A stretch of DNA of 7,050 nucleotides, from NCBI GenBank assembly GCA_015662405.1, contig DQUE01000055.1, positions 1-7,050 on the forward strand, in the 5' to 3' direction. Below the pieces are notes generated by a model. That model had not been told where the DNA came from, searched no databases, and was given only the letters and a program-made list of their open reading frames with translations. The position numbers and the translations under genes are program-made. Below are positions 1-6,194 of the stretch, piece by piece. Position 1 is the stretch's first letter; the number at the start of each line of letters is the position of its first letter. The stretch is from Sulfurimonas autotrophica (GTDB lineage Bacteria; Campylobacterota; Campylobacteria; Campylobacterales; Sulfurimonadaceae).

Positions 1-2196
1 GTGATTGTCAAAGAAGAAAACAGAGAGAGAATTGCATCAGATGTGGAAAAAGCACTTAAAGAGAGCTATGGTGAGCTCGAGATCGAAGTGCTCAATTACG
101 AAGAGCTCAATTGTCCTCAGCACATGCATTATTCAGAGCATAATGCATGTTTTGATTGTAAAATAAGTTTTGAACCACTTGAACCTTTGAGTTTCTCTTT
201 TAATTCGCCAAAAGGGGCTTGTAGTGAGTGTGATGGGCTTGGTATTCGCTATACACTTGATATTGATAAAATAGTTGACCCTGATGTAAGCATAGAGAAG
301 GGTGCTGTTAAAATTGTTTATGGTTTTAATAAAGGGTACTACTTTACATTTTTAAAAGGGTTTTGTGCACATAATGATATTGATATTACGGTGCCATATT
401 CTGAATTACCAAAACACCAACAAAAAGCGATACTCCATGGAAATATAGATGCAGTAGAGTTTTTATGGAAAAAACATAAGGTAAAAAGAGTTTTTCCAGG
501 AATTATTCGTATCGCCTATGACATGCTCAAAGATGAAAAAGAGTTGGCTGAGTATATGAGTGAAAAAGTGTGTGATGTTTGTGGTGGGAACAGACTTAAA
601 CGTGAATCTTTAGCGGTAAAAGTAGCCGATACACAAATAGCACAGCTCCTTGAGATGCCTATAGCAAAAACCTATGAGTTTTTTGCTAACGAGGAGAACT
701 TTTCTTACTTCGATACGCAGTCACGCATGATAGCTGAACCAATACTTAATGAGATAAAAGAGCGACTCTTTTTTCTTTATGATGTAGGGCTTGGCTATAT
801 TACTTTAGGTCGTGATGCAAGAACTATAAGTGGTGGTGAAGCACAAAGAATACGCATCGCTTCACAAATAGGTTCAGGGCTTACTGGTGTTATGTATGTA
901 CTCGATGAACCGAGCATAGGTTTGCATGAACGTGATACTTTAAAGCTTATTAGAACACTACGAAGTTTGCAAGAGAAAGGAAACACAGTAATCGTTGTTG
1001 AACACGACAAAGAGACAATAGAAAATGCTGATTTTATTGTAGATATTGGAAGTGGTGCTGGGAAGTTTGGAGGCGAAATTGTTTTTAGCGGAACACTTGA
1101 TAAACTCAAAAAAGCAAAAACTTTAACGGCTGATTATCTGTATGGCCGTAAAAAAATAGAGTACTTTTATAGACGACCGCAAGAGAAGTGGATAGAGATT
1201 AAAAATGTCACTATTAATAATATTAAAAACCTAAGTGCCAAAATTCCACTCAATAACTTTGTCTGCATTACAGGTGTAAGCGGTAGTGGAAAGAGTTCAT
1301 TGATGTTGCAAACACTTCTACCAACGGCAAGAGAGCTCTTAAACCATGCAAGAAAAGTTAATAAAGTTGCAGGTGTTGAAATTAGCGGATTGGAGCATGT
1401 TGATAAGGTAATATATCTTGATCAAAGTCCAATAGGAAGAACACCAAGAAGTAATCCTGCAACCTATACAGGTATTATGGATGAAATTCGTAACCTTTTT
1501 GCACAGACAAAAGAGAGTCAGATTCGTGGCTATACTGCATCACGATTCTCTTTTAATGTAAAGGGTGGCCGTTGTGAGAAGTGTCAAGGAGAGGGTGAAA
1601 ATAAGATAGAGATGCACTTTTTACCGGACATTATGGTCAAATGTGATGCATGTAAAGGACGACGCTATAATCAGCAGACTTTGGAAGTTTTTTATAAAGG
1701 TAAAACGATTGCAGATGTTTTGAGTATGAGTGTGGATGAGGCTTTTGCCTTTTTTAAACCTATTCCAAAAATACATCAAAAGATGAAAACACTTGTGGAT
1801 GTAGGACTTGGATACATTACACTCGGACAAAATGCTGTAACACTCTCAGGTGGGGAAGCGCAAAGAATAAAGCTCTCCAAAGAACTAAGCCGTAAAGATA
1901 CAGGAAAAACACTCTATATTTTGGATGAGCCAACAACAGGTCTACACTTTGCCGATGTTGATAGATTGACAAATGTATTGCATAAGTTTGTAGAACTTGG
2001 TAACTCTGTGTTAATCATTGAGCATAATCTTGATATGATTAAAAATGCTGATTATATAATAGACATGGGACCTGAAGGCGGTAGTGGTGGTGGACTCATT
2101 ATAGCAGAAGGCTCGCCTGAAGAGCTTGCGAAAAATCACAAAAAAACAGGCTCTTATACTGGTGAGTATCTTGAAAAAGAGTTATTACAAGAGTAG
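1..2196 (+). CDS. uvrA: UvrA, excinuclease ABC subunit A (5' end cut off by the window)
   Basis: This is the damage-recognition ATPase of nucleotide excision repair; a UvrA dimer loads UvrB at DNA lesions in the cytoplasm. About 731 residues are visible, and comparison with the roughly 940-residue family suggests some 200 N-terminal residues, including the first Walker A, lie left of the window. In window numbering, a Cys4 zinc module is at C50/C53/C74/C77, and CxxC C191/C194 follows. The first ABC signature ISGGEAQ is at 276-282, its Walker B VMYVLDEPS at 297-305 and its H-loop E334-H335. The second Walker A GVSGSGKSS is at 425-433, the UvrA-typical DQSPIGRTPRSNPATYTG block at 474-491 and the second zinc module at C525/C528/C548/C551. 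The second signature LSGGEAQ is at 615-621, Walker B YILDEPTTG at 639-647 and H-loop E674-H675. All expected ATPase and zinc residues in the visible part are present. GTG at base 1 is an internal valine, not a start. The identification is certain. Confidence 0.98.
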   Translation: MIVKEENRERIASDVEKALKESYGELEIEVLNYEELNCPQHMHYSEHNACFDCKISFEPLEPLSFSFNSPKGACSECDGLGIRYTLDIDKIVDPDVSIEKGAVKIVYGFNKGYYFTFLKGFCAHNDIDITVPYSELPKHQQKAILHGNIDAVEFLWKKHKVKRVFPGIIRIAYDMLKDEKELAEYMSEKVCDVCGGNRLKRESLAVKVADTQIAQLLEMPIAKTYEFFANEENFSYFDTQSRMIAEPILNEIKERLFFLYDVGLGYITLGRDARTISGGEAQRIRIASQIGSGLTGVMYVLDEPSIGLHERDTLKLIRTLRSLQEKGNTVIVVEHDKETIENADFIVDIGSGAGKFGGEIVFSGTLDKLKKAKTLTADYLYGRKKIEYFYRRPQEKWIEIKNVTINNIKNLSAKIPLNNFVCITGVSGSGKSSLMLQTLLPTARELLNHARKVNKVAGVEISGLEHVDKVIYLDQSPIGRTPRSNPATYTGIMDEIRNLFAQTKESQIRGYTASRFSFNVKGGRCEKCQGEGENKIEMHFLPDIMVKCDACKGRRYNQQTLEVFYKGKTIADVLSMSVDEAFAFFKPIPKIHQKMKTLVDVGLGYITLGQNAVTLSGGEAQRIKLSKELSRKDTGKTLYILDEPTTGLHFADVDRLTNVLHKFVELGNSVLIIEHNLDMIKNADYIIDMGPEGGSGGGLIIAEGSPEELAKNHKKTGSYTGEYLEKELLQE

Positions 2197-2213
2197 TAAA
2201 AACAACTAAAAAA

Positions 2214-2225
2214 TCGAAAAAAATT
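2214..2225. repeat. Direct repeat TCGAAAAAAATT, copy 1
   Basis: Twelve bases TCGAAAAAAATT just after the uvrA stop recur exactly at 2280-2291, 66 bp further on. The two copies bracket the ppaC promoter. Each carries an A7 tract that would bend DNA. In such AT-rich sequence coincidence is possible, although the shared TCG makes it less trivial than a plain A-run. Confidence 0.5.
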
Positions 2226-2273
2226 TGTAGAGATTAACCGCAGTGCTTTTTAGGATATTTGAAAAAAGTATAG

Positions 2274-2279
2274 TATAAT
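2274..2279 (+). promoter_or_regulatory. Likely sigma-70 -10 box (TATAAT) for the pyrophosphatase gene
   Basis: A perfect TATAAT lies 25 bp before the ATG at 2305, preceded by T-rich and A-rich phases (TTTTTAG at 2247-2253, then GAAAAAAG) rather than a TTGACA box. Campylobacterota housekeeping promoters have this form: a strong -10 and a periodic AT upstream region. Transcription would start near 2286, giving a leader of about 20 nt. uvrA read-through is also possible because no terminator is evident between the genes. Confidence 0.6.
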
Positions 2280-2291
2280 TCGAAAAAAATT
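2280..2291. repeat. Direct repeat TCGAAAAAAATT, copy 2
   Basis: This is an exact second copy of the 12-mer at 2214-2225. It overlaps the predicted transcription start region of ppaC and ends just before the ribosome binding site AAAGG (2293-2296 with the preceding A). Confidence 0.5.
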
Positions 2292-2304
2292 AAAGGCTTG
2301 CATT

Positions 2305-3225
2305 ATGTCTGTATATGTTTTTGGGCACAAAAATCCTGATAGTGACTCTATAGTTGGTGCTATCTCTCTATCTTATTTAAAAAATCAAGTAGAAAAAGAG
2401 CAGTATATTCCTGCTCGCCAAGGTGAAATTACTGCTGAGACTCAGTTTATTTTAGATAGATTTGGCGGTGAGTTACCAGAGTTAAAAACCTCTGTTGCAG
2501 GTGAGAGAGTCTTTATAGTTGACTCTACAGATAAAGCACATTTTCAAGATGATATCGATGCGGCTACTATAGTTGGTATTGCTGATCATCATAAACTTGG
2601 TGATTTAACAACAGATACTCCATTAGAGGCTTGGATACGACCTATAGGTTGTTCAAACACTGTAATTTATGAGATGTACCGATGTTATGGTGTAGAAGTA
2701 CCAAAAGAGATCGCAGGAATGATGATGATGGCAATTCTTAGTGATACTGTCATATTCAAATCGCCTACATGTACAAAAGTTGATACAAAAGCAGTTAAAG
2801 AGCTAGCTCAAATTGCCGAAGTAACAGACTATAAAAAACTTGCAATGGAGATGTTTATAGTAAAATCTGCTGTGGATGGTGCAAGTGCGCGAGATTTAAA
2901 TACGCGTGACTATAAAGAGTTCAATATGAATGGTACAAAAGTTGGTATCGGACAGCTTGAAATGGTTGATATTTCAGTGTTAGAACCTCGAGAAGAGGAG
3001 CTCTTAGAAGATATGAAAAAAATGAAAGACGAGGGCGGTTTACATACTGTTTTAATTCTTTTGACAGACATTATGAAAGAGGGATCAAAACTCCTTGTTG
3101 TGAGTGATGATGAGTCAAAAATAGAAAAAGCATTTGGTGTAGAACTACAAGATCATAAAGTATGGCTTGATGGTGTATTAAGCCGTAAAAAACAAGTAGT
3201 TCCTTTTGTGCAACCGCAATTTTAA
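2305..3225 (+). CDS. ppaC: Manganese-dependent inorganic pyrophosphatase, family II (DHH superfamily)
   Basis: This soluble cytoplasmic enzyme hydrolyses pyrophosphate to two phosphates, pulling biosynthetic reactions forward. Its 306 residues match the compact family II form (about 305-310 aa) without inserted CBS or DRTGG regulatory domains. The N-terminal DHH domain has GHKNPDSDS with metal ligands H8, D12 and D14, then D73, then DHH at 94-96 with H95/H96, and D147 in LSDTVIFKSPTCT. The C-terminal DHHA2 domain supplies phosphate contacts: K204 in RDYKEF and the terminal SRKKQ at 293-297. All metal ligands known from Bacillus subtilis PpaC therefore have counterparts. The segment after D73 reads VDSTD where B. 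subtilis has VDHNE, which is unusual. ATG at 2305 is preceded by AAAGG with 8-nt spacing, and the protein starts exactly at the family N-terminus. Family II is patchily distributed, since many relatives use family I Ppa, so acquisition by transfer in the lineage is possible. Base composition matches the neighbours. Confidence 0.95.
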   Translation: MSVYVFGHKNPDSDSIVGAISLSYLKNQVEKEQYIPARQGEITAETQFILDRFGGELPELKTSVAGERVFIVDSTDKAHFQDDIDAATIVGIADHHKLGDLTTDTPLEAWIRPIGCSNTVIYEMYRCYGVEVPKEIAGMMMMAILSDTVIFKSPTCTKVDTKAVKELAQIAEVTDYKKLAMEMFIVKSAVDGASARDLNTRDYKEFNMNGTKVGIGQLEMVDISVLEPREEELLEDMKKMKDEGGLHTVLILLTDIMKEGSKLLVVSDDESKIEKAFGVELQDHKVWLDGVLSRKKQVVPFVQPQF

Positions 3226-3239
3226 CTCTTTTTAAGTTA

Positions 3240-3273
3240 GGAGTAGTCCACTTATTGATAGTTTGGCTACTCT
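3240..3273. terminator. Possible hairpin between convergent genes
   Basis: GAGTAG (3241-3246) pairs with CTACTC (3267-3272), and CCA (3248-3250) pairs with TGG (3264-3266), leaving a single bulged T at 3247 and a 13-base loop. The structure covers the end of the minus-strand acyl-CoA synthetase gene and follows the ppaC stop by 14 bases. On the plus strand a T-rich run begins only about 13 bases after the stem (3286-3299). On the minus strand there is no T-tract. It is therefore at best a weak terminator, more plausible for ppaC than for the synthetase gene. Confidence 0.35.
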
Positions 3274-4931
3274 GTATAGAGATATCTTTTTATTTTTTTT
3301 GTCGGCGTTTTGACAAAAGGTTCAATTTGCTCTATAAATTTTTGAATTTTAGAAAATGATGACAATTGTGTATTTACCTCAACACGCATATTTTCTAGAT
3401 ATTGAGCTATTTTTTTCCTGACTTCATTTTCAGGAGTGTTGTGTGCATGAAACATTGTGTCAATTAGCTCATAATCAAGGTGTATTCTTGCAATAATTTT
3501 GCCATCTTTTTCCATAACTAATGAATCTAAAACAGCCTCATTTTGATTAATGATTGCCTCAATTTGTTCAGGATAGATATTCTCTCCACTAGAACCTATA
3601 ATAACATTTTTACTGCGCCCACTGATGAAGAGATATCCATCTTCATCTATATATCCTAAATCACCTGTATAAAACCATCCCTCTTTAATGACCTCTTTTG
3701 TCTGTTGCTCATCTTTATAGTATCCAAGCATAATACTAGGTGATTTTGTAATAATTTCCCCTTCACCATTTTGAGGGTTTGGATCTTTGATTTGTACTTC
3801 AACTCCAACCATCGCTAAACCAGTAGAGCCTATTTTTATTGGGTAACCCATCCTGCCACCTGCAATAAGAGGAGAAGTCTCGGTAAGTCCATAGCCAACA
3901 ATGTAAGGAAAGTTGGCTTCTACTAAAAATTTTTCTACATAAGGAGAGAGTGCTGCACCGCCTATACCAAAAAACTTTATTCTTCCTCCAAATGTTGCAA
4001 TCAGTTTTTTCCCAGCAATCTTATTGAGTAGTTTTCGAATAAAAGGAATTTTATAAACTGTTTTCATTAATAATGAACTAGTAAATTTGGGGAGTATTTT
4101 ATTTTTGTATATTTTTTCTATGATTAGAGGCACACTCAGCATCATTGTCGGTTTGACGCTTGCAAATGCTTTTATAAGGACATTAGGTGTAGGTGTTTTA
4201 TCTAAATAGACAATGTCACAACCATGGAGTATCGGTAAAATCATACCAACAGTACACTCAAAAGTATGTGCTAGAGGTAAAATAGATAAAAAAGTATCTT
4301 CAGGTAGAACTGTTACATTTTTATAAGCACTCATAGCATTGGTGACAAGGTTTTTATGTGAGAGCATAACACCTTTTGAGTGTCCTGTTGTTCCTGATGT
4401 ATAAAGGAGTGCTGCCATGTCATCTTCATCTGGTTTTGGTAACTCTTTTGCAACTATTTTTTGTGTTAGTTTAGAGATATAACTATGGTTGGTTAAATCA
4501 TCTATGAGTGTTAAATCATCGAGTTTTATAACAAATTTTATATTTGAATTCTCTAACTCTTCTATAGTTTGAAGATATTTTTGTGACACAAAAACAGCTT
4601 TTGCTTCAGAGTGTCTGATGATGTGTTGCACATCAGCAGGATGAAAATCAGGTAATATAGGAACGATAACTCCACCAAAGTAGGTAACAGCAAAGTAGGC
4701 AACAGCCCAGTTTGGCATATTTTCGCTTAGCAGTGCAACTTTATCACCCTTTTTAATACCGTTTTTCTTTAAAAGCTCTATCATGGCATGCACATTTTCA
4801 TTGAACTGCGTATATGTCATGGGCTCTTGATCGACTTTTGATAAAACTTTTTTATTGGAATAAAGTGCAACTGAGCGTTTGAGAAGGCTTGGTAGTGTAT
4901 AATCTTCTAGATTTTCATAAGGATATAGCAT
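3267..4931 (-). CDS. Long-chain fatty acid-CoA ligase (AMP-forming acyl-CoA synthetase)
   Basis: This enzyme activates a fatty acid with ATP to an acyl-adenylate and then forms acyl-CoA, releasing AMP and PPi. It feeds phospholipid synthesis or fatty-acid salvage. The 554 residues are normal for the ANL superfamily. The ATP loop YTSGTTGHSKGV is at 177-188, and the GIGGAALSP segment before the acyl tunnel is at 322-330. The adenine-binding GYGLTE is at 346-351, the hinge-side GWFYTGD at 418-424 (D424) and GRSKN at 438-442. ENIYPEQIE is at 450-458, and the C-terminal lid carries KTPTKKIKR (541-549) with the catalytic lysine probably K546. The lid sequence KTPTKKIKR, rather than the more common GK form, is as I recall it from a bacterial long-chain synthetase subgroup. 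Chain-length preference cannot be read from sequence. ATG at 4931 has an AGGAAAG ribosome binding site six bases upstream. It is transcribed alone, convergent with ppaC and divergent from moxR. No signal peptide or membrane segment is seen. Confidence 0.92.
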   Translation of the reverse strand: MLYPYENLEDYTLPSLLKRSVALYSNKKVLSKVDQEPMTYTQFNENVHAMIELLKKNGIKKGDKVALLSENMPNWAVAYFAVTYFGGVIVPILPDFHPADVQHIIRHSEAKAVFVSQKYLQTIEELENSNIKFVIKLDDLTLIDDLTNHSYISKLTQKIVAKELPKPDEDDMAALLYTSGTTGHSKGVMLSHKNLVTNAMSAYKNVTVLPEDTFLSILPLAHTFECTVGMILPILHGCDIVYLDKTPTPNVLIKAFASVKPTMMLSVPLIIEKIYKNKILPKFTSSLLMKTVYKIPFIRKLLNKIAGKKLIATFGGRIKFFGIGGAALSPYVEKFLVEANFPYIVGYGLTETSPLIAGGRMGYPIKIGSTGLAMVGVEVQIKDPNPQNGEGEIITKSPSIMLGYYKDEQQTKEVIKEGWFYTGDLGYIDEDGYLFISGRSKNVIIGSSGENIYPEQIEAIINQNEAVLDSLVMEKDGKIIARIHLDYELIDTMFHAHNTPENEVRKKIAQYLENMRVEVNTQLSSFSKIQKFIEQIEPFVKTPTKKIKRYLYTE

Positions 4932-4966
4932 TATAATCTTTCCTCGTAAATAATTGCATTAGGGTT

Positions 4967-4993
4967 CTTACATGTATTTAAGGTATATGTAAG
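4967..4993. repeat. Inverted repeat over the predicted acyl-CoA synthetase transcription start
   Basis: CTTACAT (4967-4973) and ATGTAAG (4987-4993) are perfect inverted copies, and the symmetry continues at inner positions 4975-4976 with 4984-4985. In all, 10 of 13 symmetric pairs match around base 4980. It lies immediately downstream of the minus-strand -10 box, where a dimeric repressor would block transcription. It could alternatively fold as a hairpin in the mRNA leader. Confidence 0.5.
4969..4976. repeat. TACATGTA palindrome, copy 1
   Basis: This perfect 8-bp palindrome is the left arm of the 4967-4993 inverted repeat. It is the first of three copies in 110 bp and lies just downstream of the predicted start of the minus-strand transcript. 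Confidence 0.5.
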
Positions 4994-4998
4994 ATATT

Positions 4999-5004
4999 AT
5001 TATA
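4999..5004 (-). promoter_or_regulatory. Likely -10 box (TATAAT) of the acyl-CoA synthetase gene
   Basis: Read on the minus strand these bases are a perfect TATAAT, about 68 bp before the ATG at 4931. The -35 region near 5023-5028 (ATTCAA) is poor, as is usual in Campylobacterota. Transcription would begin around 4992, giving a leader of about 60 nt that contains the 4967-4993 inverted repeat. Confidence 0.5.
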
Positions 5005-5035
5005 CAAAGTATTTCTTTAATATTGAATGTATGAT

Positions 5036-5043
5036 TACATGTA
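5036..5043. repeat. TACATGTA palindrome, copy 2
   Basis: This is the second perfect copy of the 8-bp palindrome, centred about 48 bp upstream of the predicted minus-strand transcription start. With copy 1 it brackets that promoter, and it forms the 5' arm of the 5034-5080 hairpin. Confidence 0.5.
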
Positions 5044-5044
5044 G

Positions 5045-5176
5045 GTGACTTTTTTACAGCCAAATTTATCTACATGTAATAAAAAAGATTTGTATAAGAG
5101 AGCACCTATACCGCTCGTTAAAAAGCTTAATATACAAGGAGAGGGAATTGTAAAAGTGTTCATTATTGGTGTTTAG
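5045..5176 (+). pseudogene. 43-codon open frame, possibly a TonB C-terminal remnant
   Basis: From GTG at 5045 to TAG at 5174-5176 the frame encodes 43 residues. Its second half (YKRAPIPLVKKLNIQGEG, then IVKVFIIGV) resembles the start of a TonB C-terminal domain, in which a segment like A..L.IEG.VKVKF precedes a DG.V.N turn. In the +1 frame from 5172, the reading continues as FSNYLLLKNIL and then LTLINNYRRYR to a stop at 5235, which again has a TonB-like feel. No ribosome binding site fits the GTG. An AAGGAGAGGG at 5136-5145 has no usable start behind it except a six-codon GTG frame. The resemblance is from memory of the family pattern and may be chance in AT-rich DNA. It could also be a real short peptide. 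Confidence 0.2.
5071..5078. repeat. TACATGTA palindrome, copy 3
   Basis: This is the third perfect copy, 35 bp centre-to-centre from copy 2 and in mirrored flanking context (TACATGTAAT here against ATTACATGTA at copy 2). It forms the 3' arm of the 5034-5080 hairpin. Confidence 0.5.
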
Positions 5177-5187
5177 TAACTATTTAC

Positions 5188-5197
5188 TTCTTAAGAA
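5188..5197. promoter_or_regulatory. Palindrome TTCTTAAGAA next to the moxR -10 box
   Basis: This perfect 10-bp palindrome ends at the base before the candidate TATACT box at 5198-5203. If that box is real, the palindrome occupies the -35/-10 spacer, where bound protein would interfere with RNA polymerase. No known regulator consensus is recognised. Confidence 0.3.
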
Positions 5198-5203
5198 TAT
5201 ACT
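5198..5203 (+). promoter_or_regulatory. Candidate -10 box (TATACT) of the moxR operon
   Basis: TATACT lies 33 bp before the moxR ATG, which would put the start near 5211 with a leader of about 26 nt containing AGAAGG. No convincing -35 is seen. TATAAG at 5093-5098 and an AT-rich run at 5209-5220 are alternatives, so the exact promoter is uncertain. Confidence 0.35.
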
Positions 5204-5236
5204 TACGTTAATAAATAATTATAGAAGGTATAGGTA

Positions 5237-6184
5237 ATGATTCATAAAATAGAGAATGTAAAAAATGAAGTAGCAAAGGTAGTTGTTGGACAAGAAAAAA
5301 TGATAGATTCTTTGCTTATTGCACTTTTGTGCGAGGGGCATATTCTTATAGAAGGTGTTCCTGGACTTGCAAAAACTACTACTGTAAATGCACTCTCTAA
5401 GGCTCTTGGACTTCATTTTAAACGTGCACAATTTACACCAGATCTTCTTCCATCAGATATATTAGGTGCAGAGATATATGACCCGCAAAACAACCAATTT
5501 AAAATTAAAAAAGGTCCGATATTTACAAACCTTTTACTTGCTGATGAAATAAACCGTGCACCGGCAAAGGTACAGTCTGCACTTTTAGAAGTTATGCAGG
5601 AGAAACAAGTGACAATCGGTGATACGACATTCAAACTTGATTTACCATTTTTTGTAATGGCAACGCAAAACCCAGTTGAACAAGAGGGTGTCTATCAACT
5701 TCCAGAAGCACAGCTTGATAGATTTATGCTCAAGCTTATTGTTGGGTATAACACAAAAGAAGAGGAGCTTGAGATTGCAAGAAGGATCTCTAGTGGTAAT
5801 TTTGAGACAATTAACCCTGTACTCAATAAAGATGAACTTGAAGCGCTGAAAAAAGTTGTAAGAGATATACATGTCGATGAAGAGGTTGAAGAGTATATGA
5901 TAGAACTAGTCAATGCAACAAGAAATCCTCAAGAGTATGGACTTGATGAAATCAAAGAGTATATTCAGTTTGGTGCTTCTCCTCGTGTAAGTATTGATAT
6001 GTTTAAAGCTGTTAAAGCGATGGCATTTATGCGTGGTAAAGACTTTGTAACGCCTGTTGATGTTGCATACATAGTCAAAGAGCTAATGCGTCATCGTATT
6101 GTGCTTACATATGAGGCTGAAGCTGAAGGTATAACAACGGATGAAATTATTCAAAAAGTGCTTGAAACTGTAGCAATACCATAA
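5237..6184 (+). CDS. MoxR-family AAA+ ATPase
   Basis: MoxR ATPases are cytoplasmic hexameric AAA+ machines. They act as chaperones with von Willebrand-A partner proteins to mature or activate enzymes and envelope complexes. The 315 residues fit the family. Walker A is GVPGLAKT at 40-47 (K46), followed by the MoxR-typical RAQFTPDLLPSDILG at 63-77. Walker B is LLLADEINRAP at 99-109 (D103, E104). Sensor 1 is ATQNP with N145, followed by EQEGVYQLPEAQLDRF to 163, where R162 is the likely arginine finger. Sensor 2 is GASPR at 246-250, and an alpha-helical lid runs to the C-terminus. All catalytic positions are intact. ATG at 5237 follows AGAAGG with 8-nt spacing. The DUF58 gene starts 10 bp after the stop, so the two are almost certainly cotranscribed. 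The client is unknown; genes beyond the window would show whether this is a Bat-type or enzyme-maturation cluster. Confidence 0.95.
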   Translation: MIHKIENVKNEVAKVVVGQEKMIDSLLIALLCEGHILIEGVPGLAKTTTVNALSKALGLHFKRAQFTPDLLPSDILGAEIYDPQNNQFKIKKGPIFTNLLLADEINRAPAKVQSALLEVMQEKQVTIGDTTFKLDLPFFVMATQNPVEQEGVYQLPEAQLDRFMLKLIVGYNTKEEELEIARRISSGNFETINPVLNKDELEALKKVVRDIHVDEEVEEYMIELVNATRNPQEYGLDEIKEYIQFGASPRVSIDMFKAVKAMAFMRGKDFVTPVDVAYIVKELMRHRIVLTYEAEAEGITTDEIIQKVLETVAIP

Positions 6185-6194
6185 GGTCTCTAGC

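Larger units (their letters stand above)
5034..5080 (+). repeat. Long imperfect hairpin with TACATGTA arms
   Basis: ATTACATGTAG (5034-5044) is the exact reverse complement of CTACATGTAAT (5070-5080). Inside these, 5045-5052 can pair with 5062-5069 through two G-U wobbles and one C/U mismatch, leaving a nine-base loop at 5053-5061. The result is a stem of about 18 pairs. The wobbles pair only in plus-strand RNA; in minus-strand RNA they would be A/C mismatches. No T-run follows on either strand, so it does not look like a terminator. It may instead be two DNA operator sites. Confidence 0.5.
4932..5236. other. Divergent intergenic region rich in palindromes
   Basis: This 305-bp spacer separates the minus-strand acyl-CoA synthetase from plus-strand moxR and is long for this compact region. 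It contains candidate -10 boxes for both genes, three TACATGTA palindromes (4969-4976, 5036-5043, 5071-5078) and a long imperfect hairpin (5034-5080). It also holds a 43-codon open frame (5045-5176) and a 10-bp palindrome (5188-5197). I see no tRNA-like or recognisable riboswitch fold. Confidence 0.7.

Noticed and set aside
1..3. GTG at the first base as a uvrA start codon
   Set aside because: The protein from here aligns with about residue 200 of UvrA, and the first Walker A would be missing. The window edge simply cuts the gene, so truncation is not biological.
795..1109. Antisense open frame inside uvrA
   Set aside because: It lies wholly opposite a strongly conserved UvrA region, its product is a low-complexity Ser/Pro/Ile-rich sequence, and it has no convincing start context. 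The same applies to the open frames opposite moxR.
2766..2773. A fourth TACATGTA inside the pyrophosphatase gene
   Set aside because: It encodes part of the conserved SPTCTK segment, so coding constraint explains it, and it is isolated from the regulatory cluster.
5034..5080. The long hairpin as an intrinsic terminator
   Set aside because: The stem is AT-rich, and no T-run follows it in either transcription direction; the plus-strand continuation is A-rich.
5136..5176. AAGGAGAGGG as the ribosome binding site of a small gene
   Set aside because: The TTG nearest to it is followed at once by TAA, and the only other start, GTG at 5156, is too distant and gives six codons. There is no supportable peptide.
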